A model generated the notes under the pieces. The model did not search any database and was not told where the DNA came from. It was given only the letters and a program-made list of their open reading frames with translations. A DNA stretch of 64,000 nucleotides from Sinomonas notoginsengisoli (lineage in GTDB: Bacteria; Actinomycetota; Actinomycetes; Actinomycetales; Micrococcaceae), in assembly GCF_021554725.1 (NCBI RefSeq), contig NZ_JAIZDP010000008.1, positions 57,252-121,251 of the forward strand, in the 5' to 3' direction. This document shows, in pieces, positions 35,054-46,428 of this stretch (within the stretch, counting starts at the first letter, position 1; each line of letters starts with the position of its first letter). The position numbers and the translations under genes were made by a program.

Positions 35054-35085
35054 GAAGGCTCCGCAGCACGTGCTGCGGAGCCTTC
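35054..35085 (+). terminator. hairpin after tRNA-Pro
   Basis: A perfect 32-nt palindrome (GAAGGCTCCGCAGCAC and its exact complement) starts 3 nt after the tRNA. It lies between the tRNA and the convergent peptide gene and probably ends both transcripts, although no T-run follows. Confidence 0.75.
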
Positions 35086-35117
35086 GCTGTAGGTGCGGCG
35101 GAAACTCGCCGCCGCGT

Positions 35118-35300
35118 CTACAGGGGGTTGGGCGAGCTCGCGATGTCGTCGCCGGTCACCGACATGGGATCGGGCCAGTTGCCGATGGCGTCGATTTGCA
35201 TCGGGTCGGGCCAATTGCCGATGGCCGTCGGCGCGCCAGCGACGCCGGAAATGGCAAGTGCTCCACCAAGCGCGAGTGCAGCAGTCAATTTCTTCAGCAT
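35118..35300 (-). CDS. small secreted peptide precursor with two identical nonapeptides
   Basis: A 60-residue precursor. The first 23 residues, MLKKLTAALALGGALAISGV continuing AGA, form a clear signal peptide. The rest contains AIGNWPDPM twice with a period of 12 residues. AAGGA lies 7 nt before the ATG. The two 27-nt DNA copies differ at three positions, all synonymous, so the peptide sequence itself seems to be under selection. The gene is divergent from an XRE-TPR regulator 211 bp away, the layout of peptide-pheromone systems. Exported Phr/SHP-like signal is my preferred reading; a structural or inhibitory peptide is possible. Confidence 0.7.
   Translation of the reverse strand: MLKKLTAALALGGALAISGVAGAPTAIGNWPDPMQIDAIGNWPDPMSVTGDDIASSPNPL
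35163..35225 (-). repeat. two 27-bp copies encoding the nonapeptide
   Basis: Copies lie at 35163-35189 and 35199-35225, separated by 9 bp. Three mismatches (codon pairs AAC/AAT, GAT/GAC, CCC/CCG) are all at third codon positions, leaving AIGNWPDPM unchanged. Confidence 0.9.
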
Positions 35301-35321
35301 GATCGTGTCCTTAAAGATTCA

Positions 35322-35342
35322 GTCCCCGCACTTTTCGGGGAC
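35322..35342. promoter_or_regulatory. inverted repeat upstream of the peptide gene
   Basis: GTCCCCG and CGGGGAC, a 7-bp inverted repeat with a 7-nt spacer, lie 21 bp upstream of the peptide start. It may be the operator of the divergent XRE-TPR regulator or a hairpin in the peptide mRNA leader. Confidence 0.45.
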
Positions 35343-35510
35343 GGGTGCGACTATTCGGGCAGAGCGTGCTTTGCCATGATTGACGTGCCCAGTAAAATGT
35401 CTCCCACATTGCCTGTCAAGGAGAACTGTCGGCCGGGGACGCCTCATGATGGACATAACAGACGCAGACAACCCGGGTTCGTGAGGTCCCGGGCGGGCCA
35501 GGAGGTAAGA

Positions 35511-36785
35511 GTGGGCAGTGGATTCGGTGAGAAGCTGCGGGCCGAGCGTCTAGAACGCGGGCTCACGCAAGCCGAACTCGGCAAGGACCTGTACTCACCC
35601 AGCTACATCTCACTCTTGGAGACCGGGCGGCGTGAACCGACGGCCGATGTGATCCAAGAGCTCGCCCGGCGCCTTGAGCTCGCTCCGAAGGCGCTCGAGG
35701 CCTGGAGCCAGCCCGTGAGCGCCAACGACGCCGAATACGTCCTCGCCGGCCTGTACGCGCGGCAGGCCTGGGACCTGCGGGACTACGCGCAGGCCGCCAC
35801 CCACGCCGCCACCGCCGCCCAATTCGCGCTCGACGGGAAGAACAACAGCGCGTGGTGGAACATGACCTACATGCAGGCCGAGTGCCTGATGAAGCAGGGC
35901 GAGCTCGCCGAATGCCAGCGAATCGTGCAACATCTCCTCGAGCACCCGATCGTCGCGGAGTCAGCTGGGCTCGCGGTGCGTGCTCGCCAAATGCTTGCCG
36001 CGGTATGCCACGGTCTGGGGCAGCTCGGGACAGCGGTCGAGCACGCCCGTGAGGCGGTGCGGCTCGGGGCCGAGCTCCCGGCGGGATCCACCATCTACAT
36101 CGGGGCCCTGAGGGCGCTCATCGCGGCGCTCGCCGAGAGCGGTCGGCTCGAGGAGGCCTGGGACCAGTGCCGGATCCTCGCGACCCTCATCGACGAGGAC
36201 TCGATGGGGCAGCTCGCCGGCGAGATCGAATGGGTGATCGGCAACGTCGCCTTCATGCGGGCCGACTACGACGAGGGGGTCAAGCACCACGAGCGCGCGG
36301 CCAAGCTCCTCTCCCCCGCGAATGACATCGAGCTCTGGGCACGCTTCAACAAGGCGTCCGCTGCTGTCCGGCTTTCGGGCGGCATCATCGAGCCCGAGAC
36401 TCTCGCGGCGATCGAGCGCGCTGAGCTCGCCCTCAGCATCGTCGGCGGATCGCACGCCGAGCAGCTCGAAGTGCGCTTCATCCGCGCCCGGTGGTTCTAC
36501 CTCAACGGCCAGATCTCGGAGGCCATCGAGCTCCTGCGCATGATCCACGCGGAGAAGGCCGCCCTTGGCCGCCATACGGCAGGCGAGGTCGCCCTCCTCT
36601 ACGGGCGCGCGCTCAAGGCGCTCGGCCAGAACGACGAGGCGCTGGAGCTCCTCAACGACGCCCGCGAGCAGTTCAGCTACGCAGGCGCGTCGGACAAGGT
36701 CCAGCAGACCATGGACGCGATCCTGGAGATCCGGTTGGCTGCCCAGCGCGCCCAGAAGGATGCAGCGAAGGACGTCGTCAGCTGA
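35511..36785 (+). CDS. XRE-family regulator with TPR domain (RRNPP-like)
   Basis: A 424-residue cytoplasmic regulator. Residues 5-65 are an XRE helix-turn-helix (LRAERLERGLTQAELGKDLY, SPSYISLLETGRREPTADVI). The rest is a helical superhelix with TPR-like repeats (e.g. AEYVLAGLYARQAWDLRDYA; GEIEWVIGNVAFMRADYDEG; GEVALLYGRALKALGQNDEA). This architecture is that of Rgg/PlcR-type receptors, where the TPR part binds an imported peptide. GTG is chosen because AGGAGG lies 5 nt upstream. Its 3' end overlaps the purC stop by 8 bp. Its peptide ligand would be the product of the divergent gene. Confidence 0.85.
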   Translation: MGSGFGEKLRAERLERGLTQAELGKDLYSPSYISLLETGRREPTADVIQELARRLELAPKALEAWSQPVSANDAEYVLAGLYARQAWDLRDYAQAATHAATAAQFALDGKNNSAWWNMTYMQAECLMKQGELAECQRIVQHLLEHPIVAESAGLAVRARQMLAAVCHGLGQLGTAVEHAREAVRLGAELPAGSTIYIGALRALIAALAESGRLEEAWDQCRILATLIDEDSMGQLAGEIEWVIGNVAFMRADYDEGVKHHERAAKLLSPANDIELWARFNKASAAVRLSGGIIEPETLAAIERAELALSIVGGSHAEQLEVRFIRARWFYLNGQISEAIELLRMIHAEKAALGRHTAGEVALLYGRALKALGQNDEALELLNDAREQFSYAGASDKVQQTMDAILEIRLAAQRAQKDAAKDVVS

Positions 36786-37700
36786 ACGTACGGCCGGTGA
36801 GACGCTCGTACGCCTCGACGTAGCGGGCGCGGGTGCGGTCGACCACGTCTTCGGGCAGCGTGGGAGGCTCCTGCGTCGAGGTGCGGTCCCAGCCGGACTC
36901 CGCGGAGGTCAGCCAGTCCCTGACGAACTGCTTGTCATACGAGGGCTGGGCGTGGCCCGGGTCCCATGAGGCGGCATCCCAGAAGCGCGACGAGTCCGGC
37001 GTGAGCACCTCGTCGCCCAACGTGATGTAGCCGTTGGCCGGATCGACGCCGAACTCGACCTTCGTGTCCGCGAGGATGATGCCGCGCTCCCGCGCGATCC
37101 GCTCGGCCTCCCGGTAGATCTCGAGAGTGAGGTCCCGGAGCTGTGCAGCGGCCTCGTCCCCCACCATGCCGGTGACATCGGCATACGTGATGTTCTGGTC
37201 GTGCTCCCCGAACTCTGCCTTCGCGGACGGCGTGAAGATCGCTTGGGGCAGCCGAGAGCCGTCTACGAGGCCCTCGGGAAGCGGGATCTCGCACACGGTG
37301 CCGGACTCGCGGTACTCGGCCAGCCCTGAGCCCGTGAGGTAGCCGCGCGCGATGCACTCCACCGGATACATCTCGAGGCGGCGGCAGATCATGGCGCGGC
37401 CAACCACCTCGGCGGGGACGCCGTCGTCGACCGTCGAGCCGAGCACATGGTTGGGGACGTTGAGCTGCTCGAACCACCAAAGGCTGAGCTGGGTCAGGAT
37501 GCGGCCCTTGTCCGGGATTGTGCTGCGGAGGACGTAGTCGTAGGCGGAGAGGCGGTCGCTCGCGACCACGAGCACGCTCTCCGACTCCCCCGGCTCCGCG
37601 TCGGCCGGCTCGTACAGGTCGCGCACCTTGCCGGAGTAGATGTGTCTCCATCCCGGCAGCTCGACGACCTCAGCCTGGTAGCCCTTCGTGTTCTCGCTCG

Positions 37701-37704
<4 letters not shown>
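36778..37704 (-). CDS. purC: SAICAR synthetase (purine biosynthesis)
   Basis: A 308-residue phosphoribosylaminoimidazole-succinocarboxamide synthase, which joins aspartate to CAIR with ATP. Motifs: YSGKVRDLYEP near the N-terminus, VASDRLSAYDYVLRSTIPDKG, and the SAICAR signature region IILADTKVEFGVDPANGYIT with LGDEVLTPDSSRFWDA. The length fits the actinobacterial long form. The ATG overlaps the purD stop (ATGA). It is convergent with the XRE-TPR gene, overlapping by 8 bp. Confidence 0.96.
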
Positions 37705-39011
<1,307 letters not shown>

Positions 39012-39103
39012 GCCCCAAGGGTATCGGGCGCCCCATGCGCGGCGCACCCGTGATTCGCCCGTCGCATCACAGCTGCGCCCGCGCGCGCCCCTAGACTGTG
39101 GCC

Positions 39104-40111
39104 ATGGCCCACGCAACCTTCACCGCGGACGACGCCGTGGAGCTCGCCGTGATCGAGCGCAGCGGCTTCATCGAGTCCCGCCACCTGGGCTCGGCGGTGG
39201 TGCTTGCGGGCGATGGCACGGTCGTCACAGAGCTCGGCGACATCCGCACCCCCGTGTTTGCGCGGTCCACCCTCAAGCCCCTCCAGGCGCTCGCGTCCAT
39301 GCAGACAGGCGTCCCGCTGCGTGGCACCCAGGTGGCACTCGCGTGTGCCTCGCATATTGGGTCCCTCGACCATATGGATGTCGTCGAGGGCATGCTCCAC
39401 GCGGCGGGGCTGAGGGAGACCGACCTGCTGTGCCCGGCCGAGTGGCCGAGGGATGAGAACGCGCACGCATGGTTGGCGCGTTCGGGCCAGGGCAAGCGCC
39501 GGCTCGCGCACAACTGCTCCGGCAAGCACGCGGCGTTCCTCTGGGCTTGCGCCGAGAACGGCTGGGACCGCCGCAACTACCTCGAGCCGAACCATCCGCT
39601 CCAGCAGCGCATCCGGGCAACAATCGAAGAGTACGCCGAGGAGCTCATCGCCCATCTGGGGATCGATGGATGCGGCGCCCCAGTCGCGGCGCTGTCCCTC
39701 CACGGGCTCGCCCGTGCCTTCTCCCGCCTCGCCAAGTCCCCGGGAGACGAGGACGCCAACGCCCGAGCCGCGACCGTCGCCACGTCGATGCTCGACTACC
39801 CCTGGGCTGTGCAGGGCCACGACCGTGCAAACACAGTGGTCATGGAGGAGCTCGGTGTCCTGGCCAAGGTGGGCGCAGAGGGCCTGCTCGTCCTCGCGAC
39901 GCCCCAGGGTGCCACGGTTGCGGTCAAGGTCCTCGACGGCAACGTCCGTGCCACGACCCTCGTGGGCCTGACGATGCTCGCCGCGGCGGACGCCGTGGAC
40001 GTCCCCGACGTGGCCCGCGTCCTGGAACGCGTCGTCGAACCCGTCATGGGCGGGGGACGGCAAGTCGGCCGCATCCGGCTCGGCCGCGCCGTTTCGGCCC
40101 TGCTGGACTAG
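39104..40111 (+). CDS. asparaginase II-family protein
   Basis: A 335-residue protein of the L-asparaginase II superfamily (thermolabile, Rhizobium etli type, not the E. coli AnsB fold). Conserved parts: GFIESRHLGSAVVLAGDG, FARSTLKPLQALA with the catalytic Ser-Lys region, ALACASHIGSLDHM, HNCSGKHAAFL and IDGCGAPVAALSL. It should hydrolyse asparagine to aspartate, the co-substrate of PurC. TAGACT at 39092-39097 lies 6 nt before the ATG, so leaderless expression is likely. Confidence 0.9.
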   Translation: MAHATFTADDAVELAVIERSGFIESRHLGSAVVLAGDGTVVTELGDIRTPVFARSTLKPLQALASMQTGVPLRGTQVALACASHIGSLDHMDVVEGMLHAAGLRETDLLCPAEWPRDENAHAWLARSGQGKRRLAHNCSGKHAAFLWACAENGWDRRNYLEPNHPLQQRIRATIEEYAEELIAHLGIDGCGAPVAALSLHGLARAFSRLAKSPGDEDANARAATVATSMLDYPWAVQGHDRANTVVMEELGVLAKVGAEGLLVLATPQGATVAVKVLDGNVRATTLVGLTMLAAADAVDVPDVARVLERVVEPVMGGGRQVGRIRLGRAVSALLD

Positions 40112-40140
40112 ACTCGCTGGGCTTCGTAGGAGGAACTCGC

Positions 40141-40512
40141 ATGGCTGGGCGCCGCAGGATCGCGCACGACGCCGGCCGCGCCGCCGTCGCTGCCTGGCGC
40201 GCCCCGCGCTCGGGCCAGGACAGCCCATCGCGGCAGACTCTTGCGACCGCGGTGCGCTTCCTCCTCGAGGAGCTCGCCGCGCGAGCGCCAGGCAACTCGG
40301 TCGAGGTGCGCGTCCCGCCGTTTGGGGTCGCGCAGTGCGTCGAGGGGCCGCGGCACACGCGGGGAACGCCCCCGAACGTGGTGGAGACGGACGCCGAGAC
40401 GTGGCTTGCGCTCGCTACTGGCGGGCTCGGATGGCCCGAGGCGCTTGCTTCGGGGAAGCTCACCGCCTCGGGCACCCGGACGGACCTGAGCGAGTACCTG
40501 CCGCTCGCCTGA
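40141..40512 (+). CDS. SCP-like (sterol carrier family, SCP_3) protein
   Basis: A 123-residue protein with the pattern of the bacterial SCP ortholog family: EVRVPPFGVAQCVEGPRHTR then GTPPNVVETDAETWLALATG and the end SGTRTDLSEYLPL. Ligand and role are unknown; the fold would hold a small hydrophobic molecule. The ATG has AGGAGG 8 nt upstream. It lies 29 nt after the asparaginase gene on the same strand. Confidence 0.85.
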   Translation: MAGRRRIAHDAGRAAVAAWRAPRSGQDSPSRQTLATAVRFLLEELAARAPGNSVEVRVPPFGVAQCVEGPRHTRGTPPNVVETDAETWLALATGGLGWPEALASGKLTASGTRTDLSEYLPLA

Positions 40513-40522
40513 GCATTCCGTC

Positions 40523-41296
40523 CTAGCCGCGGCCCACGAACGGCATGCCAGCAGCCGTGATGAGCAGGCTGCCCACACTCGCCTCGCGAGGCAAGGAGGC
40601 CATGAAGGCGACCGCCCTGGCGGCCTCCTCGACGTCGAACGTGGGCTCGACCCGCCGCGACCCGTCGGCCTGCAGCGCACCCTCGCCTACGCCGAGGGTG
40701 GTCATGATCTCCGTGCGCGTGTTGCCAATGTCAATCTGGCCAGCAGTGATGCCGTAGGCCCGGCCGTCGAGCTCGATGCTCTTGGTCAGGCCCGTGATCG
40801 CGTGCTTCGTCGTTGTGTACGCGGCCGATTTGGGCCGAGGAGAATGCGCAGAGATCGAGCCGTTATTGATGATCCGTCCGCCCTGCGGCACCTGCGCCTT
40901 CATGGTGCGGAACGCAGCGGCCGCGCACAGGAAGCTTCCGGTGAGGTTCACGGCGACCGTGGACTCCCAGGCGGAAACGTCGATCTCCCCGACGTCTCCG
41001 GACGGTCCGAACGTGCCTGCGTTGTTGAAGAGCACGTCCAGGCGCCCGAAGACACGGACCGTCTGTGCGAAGAGCCGCTCGACGTCGGCGGGCTGGGTCA
41101 CGTCGCAAGGCACCACGAGCGTGTGGTCTCCGTCGATGACGCCTTCGGTACCGGCCGTCTCCTTCAGCGGGCCTTCCCGGCGGCCTGCGAGCACCACGTG
41201 CCACCCGTCCGCCAGGAGGCGCTGCACAACGGCACGACCGATTCCGCTGCCTGCTCCGGTCACTACTGCTACACGCGGTGTCGCGCGCTCTCCCAT
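40523..41296 (-). CDS. short-chain dehydrogenase/reductase
   Basis: A 257-residue classical SDR with the NAD(P) motif [18 protein letters not shown], the catalytic Ser in [10 protein letters not shown] and Y-X3-K in [13 protein letters not shown]. Arg-Arg after the second strand (VVLAGRREG) suggests preference for NADPH. The substrate is unknown. The ATG has AGGAGG 5 nt upstream. It stands alone, convergent with the SCP-like gene. Confidence 0.92.
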   Translation of the reverse strand: MGERATPRVAVVTGAGSGIGRAVVQRLLADGWHVVLAGRREGPLKETAGTEGVIDGDHTLVVPCDVTQPADVERLFAQTVRVFGRLDVLFNNAGTFGPSGDVGEIDVSAWESTVAVNLTGSFLCAAAAFRTMKAQVPQGGRIINNGSISAHSPRPKSAAYTTTKHAITGLTKSIELDGRAYGITAGQIDIGNTRTEIMTTLGVGEGALQADGSRRVEPTFDVEEAARAVAFMASLPREASVGSLLITAAGMPFVGRG

Positions 41297-41443
41297 GAGG
41301 GCCTCCTGTCTGCGATCCGACCCCTACCCGGCGCACCGTACCCGAGCAGGGAGAGGTTGGACGTGTTGACTGGAGAGCCTACCCAGTTCCCCGGCGGCGC
41401 GGGTGCGCCGGGCACTACGGGAAACGCGGGCGGCCCCACGACG

Positions 41444-41893
41444 TCACGGGTGGGCGACACGGCCCTTTCGCCCGAGACCCGCGAGCGCGCGCACGAGCGC
41501 AACCAATTGCGCGATGATCCCGATGAACGAGCCGACGATGGCGATGACAAGCAGAATCCTGGCTGCGAGTGCCCAGTCGAATGAGCTGTCCGGGAAGTCG
41601 AAGGGGAAGAGGTCCCAGATCCGGAAGAGGGCCACGAGCCCGAAGATGGCCACCACGATCCCACCCAGAGCGCGGACCACCGCCGAGCCCGCGACGAGGT
41701 ACACCGCGTTCGCCACGATAGCGGCGATCCACACGGAGTTCACGGCTCCCATGACCTGAGCTGTGCTCGAGGTCAGGAAAGGCACAGCCCACCAGCCCGG
41801 CCACATGTTGGCAAGGCCGAGCATTGCACCGTTGACGATGATCCCGGGCATGGCGCCCGCGCGTGGAGACCGTCCCTGCTCTTTCGCGGCCAT
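41444..41893 (-). CDS. four-helix membrane protein of unknown function
   Basis: A 149-residue integral membrane protein with about four hydrophobic helices (MPGIIVNGAMLGLANMWPGW, VWIAAIVANAVYLVAGSAVV, IVVAIFGLVALFRIWDLFPF, ILLVIAIVGSFIGIIAQLVA) and a basic C-terminus. No catalytic motif is visible. It resembles unnamed small membrane proteins of Micrococcaceae. GGAG is only 2 nt before the ATG, so the exact start is unsure. Confidence 0.7.
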   Translation of the reverse strand: MAAKEQGRSPRAGAMPGIIVNGAMLGLANMWPGWWAVPFLTSSTAQVMGAVNSVWIAAIVANAVYLVAGSAVVRALGGIVVAIFGLVALFRIWDLFPFDFPDSSFDWALAARILLVIAIVGSFIGIIAQLVALVRALAGLGRKGRVAHP

Positions 41894-42063
41894 GGCTCCA
41901 TCAGAACGCAGGCCGGGCGGTGGCGTCAGAGGCTTTCGTCCCAGAGGCTCGGTCTATCTGCCAGGGACGCCCGTACGGCCGATGCGAACGGCCCCGCACC
42001 TGAGCGGTTGCGGGGCCGTTGCGGCGAAGTGGCACCGTGGAGCACGGCGGCAGCCTGGAGCGG

Positions 42064-42249
42064 TCAGCGGGCGATGAACCAGCCGAGGACCGGCAGGCGA
42101 GACACCCAGCCGTTGTCCTGGTGGCGGTCCGCTTGGACAGCGAGGTCTGGATCGACGCCGGTGACTGTGGGAATGTAGCGCTCTGCCGGCGCCTGCGGGA
42201 GGACGGATGCCTCCCCGGTGGATGGACGCGTGAAGGTCGTGGTGGACAT
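42064..42249 (-). CDS. small hypothetical protein under an IclR-type operator
   Basis: A 61-residue protein ending DNGWVSRLPVLGWFIAR, with no membrane helix or signal peptide. GGGGAG lies 4 nt before the ATG. The upstream region carries a TTTCGT-N4-ACGGAAA-like site that matches the two sites beside the iclR gene, so it may be controlled by the same regulator. No family recognised. Confidence 0.6.
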   Translation of the reverse strand: MSTTTFTRPSTGEASVLPQAPAERYIPTVTGVDPDLAVQADRHQDNGWVSRLPVLGWFIAR

Positions 42250-42317
42250 TGTTCTCCCCTTCCTAGGCTCTTGGTCAGTGGTCATCGCGTTTGCCTCTCC
42301 GTCCGTCCTTGCAGAAA

Positions 42318-42333
42318 TTTCGTATAACGGAAA
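42318..42333. promoter_or_regulatory. putative IclR operator upstream of the small gene
   Basis: TTTCGTATAACGGAAA matches 12 of 16 positions of the site at 43327-43342. It lies about 70 bp upstream of the 61-residue protein gene. Confidence 0.5.
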
Positions 42334-42421
42334 AGTTTTCTTGATGTATGAAAGCCTACGCGACACCCCACGAGGGGTCAAGGATTTTTGCTTGTGCCCC
42401 AGCCCCGCGGCGCGCGGATCG

Positions 42422-43177
42422 TCAGGCGCGGTTGAGCTCCGCAGAGATGTGCGCTGCGGCCTCGCGCAGGAGCGGGACGGCGCGGTCGCCGAAGGACTCG
42501 TCCACGCGGGACACGGGCCCCGAGACCGAGATCGCCGTGGGAGTCGGTGCGTTGGGCACGGCCATGGAGAAGCAGCGGACGCCGATCTCCTGCTCCTGCT
42601 CGTCGATCGCATACCCGCGGGCACGAATCTTGTCGAGGTCGGACAGGAGCGAATCGACATCCCCGAGGCTGTACGAGGTCGGGGTCGGCATGCCCCGCCG
42701 CGCGACGATCGAGCGGACCTGGTCGTCGTCGAGCTGGGCGAGGATCGCCTTGCCCACGCCGGTGTCATGGGTGTGGGCCCGGCGGCCCACCTCGGTGAAC
42801 ATGCGCATCGCGTGCGGCGAAGGGACCTGGGCCACATAGATGACCATGTCCGAGTCCAGCACGGCCATGTTGGAGGTCTCGCCCAAGCGGTCCACGAGCA
42901 TCTTCAGCTGCGGCCGCGCGAGGGCGCCCAGCTGCTTGTTCGCGCCCTCGCCGAGGCGGATGAGCCGTGGGCCCAGCGCATAGCGCCGGTTCGGGAGCTG
43001 GCGGACATAGCCGAGCGAGACGAGCGTGCGCAGGAGGCGGTGGATCGTGGGCAGCGGGAGTTCGGTCGACGACGAGAGCTCGCTGAGCGTCACATCCCCA
43101 CCTGCGTCGGTGATGAGCTCGAGGAGCTCGAAGACACGCTCTACGGACTGGACGCCGCCAGATGCCTTCTCTGCCAT
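42422..43177 (-). CDS. IclR-family transcriptional regulator
   Basis: A 251-residue IclR protein. The N-terminal winged helix (about 10-70) includes SVERVFELLELITDAGGDVT and LPLPTIHRLLRTLVSLGYVR; the C-terminal effector domain (about 75-250) includes HDTGVGKAILAQL and GYAIDEQEQEIGVRCFSMAV. AllR-type members sense glyoxylate or allantoin-related acids. The ATG has AGGAGG 6 nt upstream. It is divergent from malic enzyme and stands at the head of the glyoxylate/ureide island, so it is the likely local regulator. Two palindromic sites lie in the divergent region. Confidence 0.93.
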   Translation of the reverse strand: MAEKASGGVQSVERVFELLELITDAGGDVTLSELSSSTELPLPTIHRLLRTLVSLGYVRQLPNRRYALGPRLIRLGEGANKQLGALARPQLKMLVDRLGETSNMAVLDSDMVIYVAQVPSPHAMRMFTEVGRRAHTHDTGVGKAILAQLDDDQVRSIVARRGMPTPTSYSLGDVDSLLSDLDKIRARGYAIDEQEQEIGVRCFSMAVPNAPTPTAISVSGPVSRVDESFGDRAVPLLREAAAHISAELNRA

Positions 43178-43217
43178 GGTTCCTCCTGGGGTGCAGCCGA
43201 AGATTCCGACAAAAATT

Positions 43218-43233
43218 ATCCGCATCCCGGAAA
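43218..43233. promoter_or_regulatory. putative IclR operator (iclR side)
   Basis: ATCCGCATCCCGGAAA matches the site at 43327-43342 in 12 of 16 positions and lies 40 bp upstream of the iclR start, where it could mediate autoregulation. Confidence 0.5.
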
Positions 43234-43326
43234 CCTGCGGCCTTTCCACGATACCGCAAGGACCCCTGCAAAGGTAGGCATCGGGCGGTCAGAGGGACTT
43301 GTTTTTTCCAAGATACAGAGAATAAT

Positions 43327-43342
43327 ATCCGTAGTACGGAAA
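43327..43342. promoter_or_regulatory. putative IclR operator (malic enzyme side)
   Basis: ATCCGTAGTACGGAAA contains TCCGTA and TACGGA around a central G, a perfect 13-bp palindrome. It lies 40 bp before the malic enzyme start and is the best copy of the motif. Confidence 0.6.
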
Positions 43343-43381
43343 TACTAGCGAGGCTGAGGCCTCCAGACCGAAGGACGATCA

Positions 43382-44764
43382 ATGGCGAGTCCCAGCCCCG
43401 GCAACTCCATCACCCTCCGCGTCGACGCCCCCAGCCGCATCAGCATTACCAGCGAGCTCGCCGCCGCTGTCGCGGCGGCCGGAGCCCCCGTTACCGCACT
43501 GGACATCAGCGAGTCGCACCACGACGGCGTCGTCGTCGACATCACCTGCAACACCACCTCCGAGCAGCACGCCGAGAAGGTCGCCGAGGCGCTCGAGGCG
43601 CTCGAGGGCGTGACGGTCCGCAAGGTCTCCGACCGCACCTTCCTCATGCACCTTGGCGGCAAGCTCGAGGTCGTCCCGAAGGTTCCCCTCCGCAACCGGG
43701 ACGACCTCTCGCGCGCGTACACCCCCGGCGTCGCCCGCGTCTGCCGTGCCATCGCCGAGAACCCCGAGGACGCGCGCCGCCTCACGGTCAAGCGCAACAC
43801 CGTCGCGGTGGTCACCGACGGCACCGCCGTGCTCGGCCTCGGGGACATCGGCCCCGCGGCCGCCCTGCCGGTCATGGAAGGCAAGGCCGCGCTGTTCAAG
43901 CAGTTCGCCAATGTGGACGCATGGCCGGTCTGCCTCGACACGAAGGACACCGAGGAGATCATCAAGATTGTCAAGGCGATCGCCCCTGTATACGGCGGCG
44001 TGAACCTCGAGGACATCGCGGCCCCACGCTGCTTCGAGATCGAGGCCCGCCTGCGCGAGGAGCTCGACATCCCGGTCTTCCACGACGACCAGCACGGCAC
44101 TGCCATCGTCACGCTCGCGGCCCTCGTGAACGCCCTCAAGCTCGTGAACAAGAAGATCGAGGACGTCCGCATCGTCGTCTCCGGCGTCGGCGCCGCAGGC
44201 AACGCGATCATCCAGCTCCTTCAGGCACAGGGGGCGCGGAACATCATCGCGTGCGACCGCAAGGGCGCCATCCACAAGGGCCGGGAGCTCACGGACGCGC
44301 ACCGCATCTGGGTTGCCGAGAACACCAACCCCCAGGCCTTCTCGGGCACGCTCGTCGAAGCGCTCAAGGGCTCGGACGTGTTCATCGGCGTCTCGGCACC
44401 GAACCTGTTCGGCCCGGAGGAAGTCGCCACGATGGCCGAGAACGCGATCGTGTTCGCGATGGCCAACCCGGACCCCGAGACGGACCCGGTCGCCGCCGCG
44501 GACACCGCCGCCGTCGTCGCCACCGGACGCAGCGACTTCCCGAACCAGATCAACAACGTGCTCGCGTTCCCGGGAGTCTTCCGCGGTCTGCTCGACGCTG
44601 GCGTGGCCGACATCACCCCTAAGATGCTGGTGGCTGCGGCCCAGGCCATCGCAGGCCGCGTCTCGGACGAGGAGCTCAACGCGAGCTTCATCGTGCCGAG
44701 CGTGTTCGATCCGCACGTCGCCCAGGACGTTGCGGCCGCGATCGTGGCCGCCGCTCAGGCGTAG
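43382..44764 (+). CDS. NAD(P)-dependent malic enzyme with N-terminal ACT domain
   Basis: A 460-residue enzyme that decarboxylates malate to pyruvate. Residues about 8-85 are an ACT-like domain (ITLRVDAPSRISITSELAAA). The malic enzyme part has YTPGVARVCRAIAE with the catalytic Tyr, VTDGTAVLGLGDIGPAAALP, FHDDQHGTAIVTLAAL, and the Rossmann motif VVSGVGAAGNAI. GAAGGA lies 6 nt before the ATG. It is the first gene of an operon with malate synthase, which suggests that malate made from glyoxylate is passed on to pyruvate. Confidence 0.94.
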   Translation: MASPSPGNSITLRVDAPSRISITSELAAAVAAAGAPVTALDISESHHDGVVVDITCNTTSEQHAEKVAEALEALEGVTVRKVSDRTFLMHLGGKLEVVPKVPLRNRDDLSRAYTPGVARVCRAIAENPEDARRLTVKRNTVAVVTDGTAVLGLGDIGPAAALPVMEGKAALFKQFANVDAWPVCLDTKDTEEIIKIVKAIAPVYGGVNLEDIAAPRCFEIEARLREELDIPVFHDDQHGTAIVTLAALVNALKLVNKKIEDVRIVVSGVGAAGNAIIQLLQAQGARNIIACDRKGAIHKGRELTDAHRIWVAENTNPQAFSGTLVEALKGSDVFIGVSAPNLFGPEEVATMAENAIVFAMANPDPETDPVAAADTAAVVATGRSDFPNQINNVLAFPGVFRGLLDAGVADITPKMLVAAAQAIAGRVSDEELNASFIVPSVFDPHVAQDVAAAIVAAAQA

Positions 44765-44829
44765 TCCGCAGAAGCAATTCCACAGGCCGAGGGAGAAACC
44801 CGGACACCGGGAGAAGAAGGAGAATGGCT

Positions 44830-46428
<1,599 letters not shown>

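Noticed and set aside
35054..35085. The perfect palindrome after tRNA-Pro as an integration site
   Set aside because: No duplicated tRNA 3' end or integrase is nearby; a terminator is simpler.
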